Of a stretch of DNA of 52,891 bases, positions 12,401-22,793 are shown piece by piece. This DNA comes from Saccoglossus kowalevskii. Taxonomy: Eukaryota > Hemichordata > Enteropneusta > Harrimaniidae. Position 1 is the first letter of the stretch. Each line of letters starts with the position of its first letter. The notes below the pieces were generated by a model. The model saw nothing but the letters and a program-made list of their open reading frames with translations. It was not told the origin of the DNA and made no database searches. The position numbers and the translations under genes were made by a program. The stretch lies in the NCBI RefSeq assembly GCF_000003605.2, contig NW_003114959.1, positions 10,593-63,483 of the forward strand. Direction: 5' to 3'.

Positions 12401-15400
12401 GCAAAAATGGCGTAATTAAAAACCAGTGAATAATTACAGTACTTTAATAATAATAATGAGCCAATGATTGGGTGTAAGCAGTACTCTGATAGCTGGAAAT
12501 AGACAATCACTATTTCATACATGTATATGCCAAAAGTCCTTCTGGTCCAAGATTGATAGTGATTTAAATTTTCCCTGTGACTTAATGTATAAATCGTAAA
12601 CATATTTACCAGTATTGTGCTGCCGAGTGTTTCAGTGATCACTGATCGTTGTACACCGCTCTGCTGAGACGTAGATGCTGCTAATGTTGTAGACACAACT
12701 GATGCTGGTGGTGGCTGCGATGATGGTTTTGGTGCTGGTGATGAAACTGTTGTTGGAGGTGACTGTACAAAAGGTGGTGGAGATGGTGGTGTTGGTTTGG
12801 GAGGTGGTGGCACTGGCTTTGTTGGCATGTATTGTGGAGTGTGTTTAGGTGAAGGTTTTGTAGGTGCTAGATGGGGGGACATGATTACAGGTGGTCGCGA
12901 TGGTTGCTGAAGCTGATATGGAAACTGTTGTTGGAGGAGTGGGGGAGGGGGAGGAGGTGGGGGTGGAGGTCCTGGTCGCATGGAGCCAGGAGGGCTATTT
13001 TGTAGAGCTGATGCAAATGCACCCATAGACTGAGGAGGTAGGTGAGGTGGTTGAACAGTGGGAATCATGGGCTTTCTCTGGGGAGGTGGAGGAGACAACA
13101 ATGCTGGGTGACCTGGTCCTGAGTGCATCATTGATGGTGGAGGAGCCGCCCAGGATGCATAAGGTGTTGGAGCATGTGCCATCATAGAACTTATAGAAAA
13201 TGGATATTGGTGATGAGGAGGGGGAGAGCTAAATTGGGGATACTGGAATGGAAATCGAGGAGCCTGATAAGGTGGTGGTGAAGAATGTGGAATGTGGAAA
13301 TGAGGATAAGGGGGTGAAGGATTGAGTGTAGGACTGGGAGACTCTGGAAGAGGTTTTGGGAGGGAAGTCTGAGGACGTGGTGAGAGCACAGGGGGTGGTG
13401 AGGGAGACAGAGTAGGCGGCTTTTCTGGAACCACTGGTGTCTTGATGACTCTGCAAATATAACAAAATTGTGATTAAACCATTTGCTTTTGATGAATCTC
13501 ACAGTTTTTGCTGACGAGTGTAACAATTTAACACTGATGGCATTTAATGCTGACATTCTCACATACTAACATGTCCAAATACATTGAAGTGTACAATGAA
13601 ATCCTACCGACGTGATTTTCAAGATCAAAAGTTTTGACTTTTGATACATTAGAATAAGAACAAAGAGAAATAAAATATGTCTGTAAAAGCCTAATTCATC
13701 CAAGCTGATTGGTTGACAAACTGATGTCATAAAGATAGTTTTATTCGAGATGAGCTTCTATTATAAGCAAATATTAAATCTGAATGTTATTTGATAATGT
13801 AATAAATCAACAAGCGATATGTACTTACATTTTGGCAGGTGCTGAGGCATCACTTCCACCAGACGGCCTGGTACCAATTTTTAAAGTAATCTTAGGGATT
13901 TCTGTACTTGAAGATTCCGACTTCAACTGTTAAAATTAAAAGTGTTTAATGGATATATATATTAACAGAACTGAATCTTTTTAAAAAAAAATTGTTGACC
14001 GATTTATTTTTGGTAACTGGATAATGTTTTCATGTGTTTCCTTTCTGATGAACTCTGGTTCATTGGTGAAGATTCATTTTTGCTGCACAGACATAGGGAA
14101 CCTCAACTTTTTGTTTCTTTTTAATTTAATTGATTTGTTCAGTTATGATGTTGTCAGACTAATTTTGATTTACACCTGAACCACCTAAGTCAGTTGAGAA
14201 ACACAAATGATGTTGATGTTGCTACACAAACTACCGGTAGTAAAATATGACAGAAAAACCCACCTTTATTGTAGTTTCTTTGTTATCTTTATGCTTTTCT
14301 TTCTTATGTTTTTCTTTGTCTTTATGCTTTGCTTTCTCTTTGTCTCGGTGTTTTTCTTTATGCCTCTCCTTGTGTTTATCTTTTTTCTTCTTCTTGGCCT
14401 TTTCATGATGCTTTTCTGTACTTATTTCTTTAGGCATATCAGCCTTAATAGTTGCACTGCTTCCAACAGTTGATGGCTTAGGCTGTGAGAGATCAAGACC
14501 ACTGAAGGTCAGAGTAGTTTTAGGAAAGTCTTTTGTTTTTATACTAATTTTTGGAATGAGAGGCACAGATTTTTCAGGTGGTGGTGGTGCAGGCTTCTCC
14601 TGAGATTGAGAAGAGTCCTTCTTATCTCCCTTAACAATTTTCTTTTCTTTAACTTTTTTAATCTCCTTATGCTTGTCTTTCTTTTCCTTTTTGTCTTTCT
14701 TTTTGGCTTTATCTTTGAGCTTCACAGGTCCCTCAAGTTTTACAGCATCATGTACTTTTGGGGGGATGTTTTCTGCAGGTTTCTCCTTTTCTATTTTTTT
14801 CAGTTCTACATTCTCTCGCTTCTCATCTTTTATTTTGAATTTTTTCACTTTCATCTTTTTATCTTTTTCTTGCTCTTTGCTTCTTTTCATCTTCTTCACA
14901 ATAGGTTTTGAAGGAGACTGCTCCTTTAGCGGAGTAGGAGGAGCAGGTGAATCATCATCAATAAAATCATAAGGATCATGTGACTTGGGAGGTTCAACAG
15001 GTTTTTGCTCTTTCTGCTTAGCTTTCAACTCCTGCTCCTCAGCAAACTGTTGCTGTGACCTCTGAATGACAGCCTCAATGGTACTCTCAACAGAACTCAG
15101 CCGACTTGTATTGACATCAAACTTTTCCTTCTCCTTCTCTTTCTCTTCTTCCCTCTCCCTCTCCTTTTTCTCTTTCTTAATCTCCACATTTTCCTCCTTA
15201 ATTTCCTGCTTCTCAGCTTTCTCAGTAATATGTTTCTGTGCTCTCACAATTACAGCTTCAATAGAAGCGTCCATGCTTTTATCAGAAGCAGGCACTAACT
15301 TTGATTCTTTACTTTCAGAAACGACATCCTCAATATCCTCTTGATCAGTACCATTTTTTTGTATTGTTGACAGAAGTCCTGTTAGTATAGGTGTAATGGC

Positions 15401-18400
15401 AGGAGGAGAACTTGGTGGTGCGTGTTTTGCTGGCGACTTTGTCCGAATAGGTGACTTTTTATTACTAGTTCTACTCCTTTCAGGTGACTTAGCAATCTTG
15501 CTGCCTCCTTTTGGAGAATTAGGCTTATTATGCAGAAGAAATTCTTTAAGTTTTGTTGCTTTTGAATCAACACTACCACCTCCACCTTTGGGTGATTTTG
15601 GTGACTTGGCACGTGATTTTGATGGTGTCAGGACTGTTGGAGGTGGCATCTTCTTGTCTTTATCCTTTTCATTGGAAGGTTCTTTCTCATCATTAGTAGC
15701 TGACTTGGCTGTGACCAGAGCTGATGGCAGTTTACTTTGCGGTGGTGTTGTAGCATCTGGCAGTTTCCCTTCACGTTTAGGTGTTAATACACCCTGAGGT
15801 GTCATGGATATTGCTGTCAACTCTTGTGGAGTTCCATCCTCACTGATCCGTAGTCTCTTACTAGATGGTTCATCATGTAATATGCTGTTTCTTTCCCGTT
15901 TTTCACCTCTTCCTGGTGTCCTTGGAGATGTTTGATCCATTGTAACTGGCTCTCCTCCCATTTCATGGACAGAGCCGGAAGGTCCAGAAATTGGTGAACC
16001 AAGCCCATCAGCATCTGTAGGGAACATAAATGAGCATTGTTATTATATTAAAAATGTTGAATAATAATGTAAAATAATGAATTTTTTGTGAAAAAGATTA
16101 ACAGCAAATAGTGTTGATGTTGGATTAGAGAAATTTTTTGTTTACAAAAAAAAAGGCTTAGATTCAATAGAAATAGATATGTTCAGGATGTGCTGTGAAT
16201 GAATATAATTGTTCTTACCACTAAGTTGTTTTGTTCAGTCTACATACAACAAGATATATATTGTCCATATTGCAAAGTTAGCAAAATATACAGTATGTAC
16301 ATTGACTGAACCACAAGCTATGGTAAACATTGCAGCCAGAATACTCTGTTTTCAAAACATCTCCTCTGTGCTGGAACACAACATTCTCGATTCTACTTTA
16401 AACATTAGCAATTAACTATAGATCAAAACAGGCGTACCATAGTAAATATACAATTATAAGTTAATATGATTGAAATCTCAATTGTGAGAGGTCTTTATTA
16501 TTAAATTCTGCTAAGATAATTTTTTTAAATAAACCGTAGCCTGTGAAAAAGGCCATTGAACATTCACTGTCCTTTATCACTAGAAGTATTCTACTGACAA
16601 CATAAACACATTTACATGTACTGAACTAGTGTAGTAATAATGTAAATTTCAAAACAAGTTTAATAAATCTGATATCATCGGTCACAGATTGAGATACTCT
16701 ATTTATAACATGTATGCATTTCCAGTTGTTTTGCCAGTAGAAACTAACATCAGAATTGTTAATTGTATATGTGTTCTATTCAACACAGGAATGCCAGTAT
16801 ATTAACTGCAATTTAACAAATAATTTATTTTTGAAATAACCAATGTATTCATTGTTATATTGTATACAGACACTTATAGTTATACTGACATTTATAGTTA
16901 TACAGGCAATATTTCTACTAAATTATGGGTTCCATTCCATCAGCAGTCTACATGTACAAGTTACACTTTTTGGCTTGTCGCTATTTTCAGTATTTACCAG
17001 TACTAGAAAAGTAGTTTTTTGTTCAACAGTTCCTATTTACTAGTGTTTATGTTCTCCACATGTACCTGTTCACTATGATACATACATGAATAAGGTGCTA
17101 TTTTTAATGATCATTGGCCTACTGTCATTCTATACAAAAGTTTTGAGCTGTATTGTATAATAAGGTATTGTGATGCATCACTTGTTCATATGAGCATTTT
17201 CAGTTATTCCGGGAATGTATAATATTTCTATCCATACCTGTCTGTTATGCAAGGAATCATGACTTCAGTAGTTGTTCAGAGATTTCAAGAGGTAAAATGT
17301 AGAAAGCTACTGTCTGTCTGTCTGTACACATGTATACCGTATATGCGCTAATATAAATTACAGAATAATTCAGTATACAATAAATGTAATTTTGGTTTAT
17401 ATACACTATATTAAGATGTGTGATTCTAATAGTAGTCTAGAGTAAATATGCAATATTTTATTATTTCATACTAATAAAAAGCAATAAAACAATCTGGTAT
17501 TTTATTCGAAATAGGTCATTGTTTTACCTGCTACCAGCTGATTTCTAGAATCACTGTTTTTTTATGAAACAAGCAAATTTACCATGAGTGTACCTATATT
17601 TGTCCTGCAACTGAGAGGGACACTTACCTTCAGGATATTGTACAAGTGGTGGTAAGTAATCAGGGATATAAATGAGTCGTTCACGGTGTTCACTGCTACC
17701 TGGCTTTGGATGATGTAAAGCATTATTCTTAACAAACGGAAATTGTGGTAACTCATGAGCAAATGGTATCTGTTCCACAACATTGGTATAATCCTCTAAT
17801 TCAGCTATACTGATTCCAAGTTGTCGAAATGCATAACTCAGATCATCAAGGTTAGGTTCAGTACGATTATCTGTAAGTAAGATTCAACAGAGAAGATAGC
17901 TAGATAATGTTTATGCAAATACCAGTGGTTGACCTAAGTTTTGACACTGAATACCACTGCTAATCAGTCTTTCAAAGCAAGGAAATTATTATTATTTTTG
18001 TTACTTTCAAGCAAATCTAACTAACCCTTCAGGGTGATCACTAGTATTCATCATACATGCATTAAATAAGGTAAACAAGATAAAGTCAATAATTTTTAAT
18101 AATTTTTACAGGAGTACAAAATTAGTTTGAAAACATGCAAAAATGGGTTGAAATATTATTTCATGAAAATAAATATATTTGAACAATAATAAGGACTCAT
18201 CCAAAAATATTATTTTTGTTACTACATGTATATCTGGGTGCTCTGTGAAATTTGTTCGAGTGTTAATAAAAGTAAAACAATAAATACAAAACATTTTTCA
18301 TATACATCATAACATAATATTTACTAATTCATTAATTTACTACATTTACTTGAGCATTCCAAGAATAGACTGACTATTGACCTATGACTGACACTACATG

Positions 18401-21400
18401 TAGATAGTAAAAACATAATTCACAGTATATAGAAATGGGTACAAAATAAAATGAAGCAAACAAACAAAAAAACATGCACAATTTAAATTGCTAATTTGTT
18501 ATTATCAAGGACTTATAAGATGATACATGTATGTAACAGATATATCCATGTACAGTGATATGAAATGAAGATACCATAATCTTACAATTTTTAATGCAAG
18601 TATCATTAAACGCATCTCAACCAATAGCATCATAGAACACAATGTAATAGATACACTGTACATGGAAAGGTTTTAATGCATAAACAGAACTTGAGTGAGC
18701 AAGTTTATCATATAATGTATACGAATACGAACATTAGCAACATAATCTGAGACAAACATTGTAACATGTTCTTTCACAGATTACCAGTACTATAAATCAT
18801 TAAATTTTCATTGCTAGCAATTTTCATGATTTGAATATTTTAATTCATGAAGACAAAATTAGTGAAAATCTGTCTCTTGAGAATTTGTTTACAGTAACTC
18901 ATTTGCATAATTGTATGTACATTGGGAGTGCCATTTTGTGATCATCTCACAATTTGCATTATTTCAATAATTCGGAACAATAATAAGAACTATAATAATA
19001 ATAATATAATAATAATATAAATTATTCAATTTGTGCAGAATATTCACTGCATATAACACAACTTACATACCTTCATCTTATAAATCATTGTTAACTTTTA
19101 TATTTTTTCCTTTTGTAACCTCTTTCACCCATTCAGAGTCAAAACATGTATTAAATCTTAACTCTCCCACCTCAGCATATGTAGGGGAAAGTAAAATCGT
19201 AAGAGTTGCTAAATATATTGTACCCCACCACCTGGGATAACACAAACACATTGTTATTCCCACCGTACCTTATCTCTACACTATTGTGCCCAGGATTTTA
19301 CCCTCAGGTGGGAAATTACAAGAGAAAATGCCTGAACATCACTATCCCAAGATTAGCCCGATTGTTGCCGCACATACCCTGAGATGAATACAGTCGATCT
19401 CGGCCAAATTCTAACTCAGCCAGATAAAAATAGTCAAACTCGGCCAGTTGTACGTTTGTAATTGTCCAAGTGTGAAGTGGTTAGTGACACAAATTTACCC
19501 AAAAAAGAAACTATATGCCACACAACATGCCCAGCAACGCTACTGTTCTTTTGACATGTTGTTGATTTCAATAATTCTTGTGATTGTTGATGATTTCAAT
19601 AACACAAGTGTTCAAAAAGATCAACATTACATAAGAAACACAGACACTGCATCGGCGACGGTCTGGCTCTGCTATGTGAAAAAAATACAAATAATGCATG
19701 TCACCAGTGTATTGTATTATATAGTATTTTATTTTTTACTGTGATATGACACACCACCGCTGCGTCACTGAAATCAACAACATCTTTTAGTATATCATTT
19801 TTTACCGTGACGTGACTGAAATCAACAAGACTCTCAGACCATTAACACTCACATAAACTGGCCGACTTCAACTGTTGGCCGAGTCCTACCACCAACCAAG
19901 TTCAAATCTGGCCCAGTTTGGCAGACACCCCTGAAGATGGGGGGGGGGGGGGGGGGATAATATGCATTCATGTACATGATAATAATAACAAGTCATTGAA
20001 AATGACACAGTCCCGGTTAAATTTTTGAAAGTTCTCTTTGTGCTTGTCATATTAAAGCGTGGGGGGGGGGGGGGGGGTGATGGGGTTCGTGAGCGTGTCC
20101 TTGAAACTTGAGTTCCAAGTGGCGTATACAACAGATTGTTTATTTACATCAAAACACGTGTTCCGTGTAATATGGCCAAAAATAAAAACAGCCGTTATTC
20201 GGCCATCTTTAATCTGATTATGAAACACACTGATATGTATGATGTATGTGCCAAATACGAATGAAAATGGTACATAAATTGTGGAAATATAGTAGTAAGG
20301 CCAAAAAGTCAGATTGCTGTCAATCGGCCATTCTTGACCAGATTTTGAAACAAATTGTCATGGACATGCATCCTAACATGTATAAAGTACATGTATGTGC
20401 CAAATTTGAATGAAAACTGACAGAGCACTTCCAAGATGACTGCCAGTCGGCCATTTTGAATCGAATCGCTAAACCACTGCATGTGCATATGTCCAAGATA
20501 AAGTACTAGGCACATGCAAAGAATGAACGGAATCGGTCCAAGGGATTCTTAGATACGACTCTGGACGGACGCACAGATGCACGGACGCACAGACTGAGAC
20601 CGAATTATAAGTCCCCGTTTTCGGACTTCGTCCGAATCGGAATGGGGACTAATAATTTAATAGTAATAATTTATTGACACAACACCGATATAGTACAATA
20701 CGGCAGTATGGCCACTAAATACAACTATTAACTACATTTAAAATAAAATTAACATATTTGGCGAAAGGTATCATAAGATAGCACTTAACAAATAAATAAA
20801 TTTACAATCTTGATTTAGTATTTCAAATTCTGGAAAGCTAATATTGTGAAAAAAACTATCTCTATTTGATTTAATATCTGAGTTTGAACAGTTCATAACA
20901 TAGTGTTTTTCATCACCCACTTCAGATGAGTCACACAATTTGCATATTGTTGGTAGTTGTCTTCAGATTTATAATTAGAGAAATACTACAATGATCCAAT
21001 AATATATATTACCTACTTTAAATAAAATTAGCTTATTTATGAGTAATTCATTGACGATAAAATAATCTACTGTTTTCTATTTTGATCCTCTTTTTTTATA
21101 AACGGTAATATCAATAATTCGCAATCGAGAAAATTCGTTTGGGCAGTTTTAACACGTCGATGCTTGCAACAAATAACTGTAAAATTGCGTTTACGATCAC
21201 CGTGTTTCAATTCCAGTTCGTTTGACTTTCTGATTCACACCGAGAGTTGGAGNNNNNNNNNNNNNNNNNNNNNNNNNNNNNNNNNNNNNNNNNNNNNNNN
21301 NNTTATGAGTTTGGTCAATTTTGTTTATTACCAATGCTTCTTCATTTTTAATGCTTGTTTGTTTTTTCAATCACGGCAACTTTGCCTGTGCATTTTGTCA

Positions 21401-21869
21401 CAGTGTACAATCGACAATACTAAGGATGGGAATGATTACCGCCTGTGATGGAATATGTGTAAGAGACTGGGGAATAAGACTGCTTGGCGAGAGTGTGAAA
21501 GTCCGAGCTGAAACGAAACGCCAATGCGGCCGATCGTTGACAATCGTTCTTATGCATTAAATACACCAATGAATCCATGGGCAGAATCACTTGGCTTCAG
21601 TGAATTTACATGATATAATTTGTAGTAAAAAAGTAAAGCTGTAATTATCCAGATGAAAATGAGTGACTTTTATTAAAAAAGACCTATTCATTGTAGGTTT
21701 GTTTTTATGTATTGCTTTTATGATCTCCCTTAAAATTCCGGCCCTAATTAATATTCATGATTAAATGAATAAATTAGGCCACCTCCATATAAAGACCACC
21801 TGTCTATAAAGGACAGTTTGGCTCAGTCCACTGACTGTCCTTTATAGACAGGTTTGACTGTACATCATG

Positions 21870-21911
<42 letters not shown>

Positions 21912-22453
21912 TATATATATATATACATATACATGTATTCAAAATGGCTGATTTTGAATGCTGTTCCAGAGCAATATCTCTCAATATGGACAAGTACTTG
22001 TTTGACGATCAGATACAAATGTCAATCATTTTAATGTTAAAAAAATCATATTCCTGACATGGTTATATTCCAGCTATATTACTATAAACATAACTATATA
22101 TCTTAAATTTGATAACTAACGGGGACTGTGCCATGGCTTGTTATTTATGCATTATTAAGATTACTGTATGAATGATTTTTCTCCATGCAGCTAATATGAT
22201 CTTAACGGCCATGCAAGTATTTCTTCTGCTGGTTTTATAAATGAACATATGTAAGTACAGTAGTGTGTACTCAAAACATGTACTTACATTGTTCAGCATA
22301 GCTGTGCGTAGTCTCTGCTAGTTTTCCAATGTAACGTTCTAAAATATCAGTAAGCAGGTCGCAAGGGGTAGTTTGAACGGCCTGCCAACCCAGACTTTGA
22401 CAAATCTGAGCAACCACCACTTTCAACAGACTTCTAGTGAAACCTTCGGCCAT
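9497..22453 (-). CDS. TAF3: TAF3, TFIID subunit 3 (histone fold + PHD finger)
   Basis: Exons in transcript order: 22453-22288, 17870-17628, 16014-14264, 13926-13829, 13450-12610, 12191-12091, 9620-9497; 3324 bases, 1107 residues plus stop. TAF3 pairs with TAF10 in TFIID and its PHD finger reads H3K4me3. Exons 1-2 encode the histone fold (SLLKVVVAQICQSLGW, then LDDLSYAFRQLGISIAELED) and the conserved tail IYIPDYLPPLV. Exon 3 is a basic, serine/lysine/glutamate-rich region with two copies of the family motif (ASIEAVIVRA near residue 385, STIEAVIQRS near 447). Exon 5 is very proline-rich. The PHD finger spans the last two exons: C1043, C1046, C1058, C1061, H1066, C1069, C1083, C1086, with the methyl-lysine pocket segment GSPMIGCDTC and DDWYHWPC as in human. 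It ends in a lysine-rich tail. Human TAF3 is 929 residues, so the linker is longer here. Its start codon faces TSR2. Confidence 0.96.
9621..12090 (-). other. TAF3 last intron, with transposon
   Basis: Splits the PHD finger inside the codon of its conserved tryptophan (TG|G). Holds copy B of the AGTCCCCGTT element at 10958-11882. The rest shows no gene; a minus-strand 68-codon frame at 10665-10871 ends acidic but matches nothing I know. Confidence 0.8.
10958..11882 (-). mobile_element. AGTCCCCGTT-TIR element, copy B
   Basis: Same element as 776-1755 in opposite orientation: starts with the palindromic GCCATGCATGGCACAG and AGTCCCGTTAGTTATC, ends with GGACTGCGTCCGAACAGGGA then CTAAC. The same order of ATGGCC palindromic units is preserved. 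Non-coding. Confidence 0.75.
17311..17326. repeat. (CTGT)n microsatellite
   Basis: Short CTGT run in the second TAF3 intron. Confidence 0.7.
19397..19885. mobile_element. Element with CTCGGCCAA inverted ends
   Basis: The left end has CTCGGCCAAATTC and a second CTCGGCCAG downstream; the right end has CTGGCCGACTTCAACTG then TTGGCCGAG, the inverted counterpart. Inside, GTTGATTTCAAT near 19561 and two ACTGAAATCAAC near 19768 and 19815 are again inverted. No open frame of note. Probably a small foldback or MITE; I could not settle its target duplication. Confidence 0.45.
19939..20077 (+). repeat. Two long G homopolymers
   Basis: 18 G at 19939-19956 and 17 G at 20061-20077, separated by 104 unremarkable bases. 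The second is followed by TGATGGGG. On the minus (coding) strand of TAF3 intron 1 these are C-runs. Confidence 0.9.
20165..20652 (-). mobile_element. AGTCCCCGTT-TIR element, truncated copy C
   Basis: Shares the ATGGCC palindromic units (for example CCAGTCGGCCATTTTGAAT) and ends with the family tip CGGACTTCGTCCGAATC then GGAATGGGGACTAAT. The other half is missing. Confidence 0.65.
21253..21302. other. Assembly gap (50 N)
   Basis: Fifty unresolved bases inside TAF3 intron 1; a fixed length of 50 usually marks a gap of unknown size. Confidence 1.
21799..21852. repeat. Perfect 19-base hairpin
   Basis: CCTGTCTATAAAGGACAGT (21799-21817) and its exact reverse complement (21834-21852) are separated by a 16-base loop. 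It directly precedes the AT microsatellite and copy D of the AGTCCCCGTT family. Confidence 0.85.
21858..22142 (+). mobile_element. AGTCCCCGTT-TIR element, truncated copy D
   Basis: Matches the right-hand 250 bases of copy A (from 'tacatcatgttata' through AACTAACGGGGACTGTGCCA). Near its start the AT dinucleotide has expanded to a microsatellite (about 21871-21906). The left part of the element is absent. Confidence 0.75.
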
Positions 22454-22793
22454 CGCACGTTACATCTGGGCTACAGTAAATCCTGTAGCGTAGGGTAATT
22501 CGCCAAAATAAGGCCATTCTAATAAACAAAACATGAAAACCACTCAGCTTGCTAAGGTGTTTATTTGTTCGGAAAATCATTTCTCGGAAACAGGCTTGTT
22601 CTACAACAGATACAAATAGTCATGTATTTATTTCATATGTGGTGTATGTGACCAACATTGTGTTTTTAGTATCGAGGTACGTAATTCATATGCGATATCC
22701 ATCAATAATTTGGAAGAAAATAAGAATTATTTATGCAAAATTTAATGACTTATAAGTATAATGATAATAATTAGTGTGCCGAGGCTGAAAATT
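22454..22793. promoter_or_regulatory. Shared TAF3/TSR2 divergent promoter region
   Basis: 340 bases separate the TAF3 and TSR2 start codons, which point away from each other. Both 5' UTRs and any core promoters must fit here unless there are upstream non-coding exons. I see no TATA box in a convincing position. Inferred from position only. Confidence 0.6.

Larger units (their letters stand above)
17871..22287 (-). other. TAF3 intron 1
   Basis: Large first intron with no exon of another gene recognised. From left to right: AT-rich sequence to about 19390, a CTCGGCCAA inverted-end element (19397-19885), two G-tracts (19939-20077), a truncated AGTCCCCGTT copy (20165-20652), the assembly gap, a 19-base perfect hairpin (21799-21852), an AT microsatellite and another truncated copy (21858-22142). 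Confidence 0.75.

Noticed and set aside
13191-13562. Second minus-strand frames overlapping the proline-rich exon
   Set aside because: Shifted frames of the same low-complexity TAF3 exon; only the 12610-13450 frame joins its neighbours in phase.
14207-15797. Plus-strand frames of 76-133 codons rich in Phe/Leu/Ser
   Set aside because: They are the antisense of the Lys/Glu-rich TAF3 exon 3, whose frame and splice sites are confirmed by homology.
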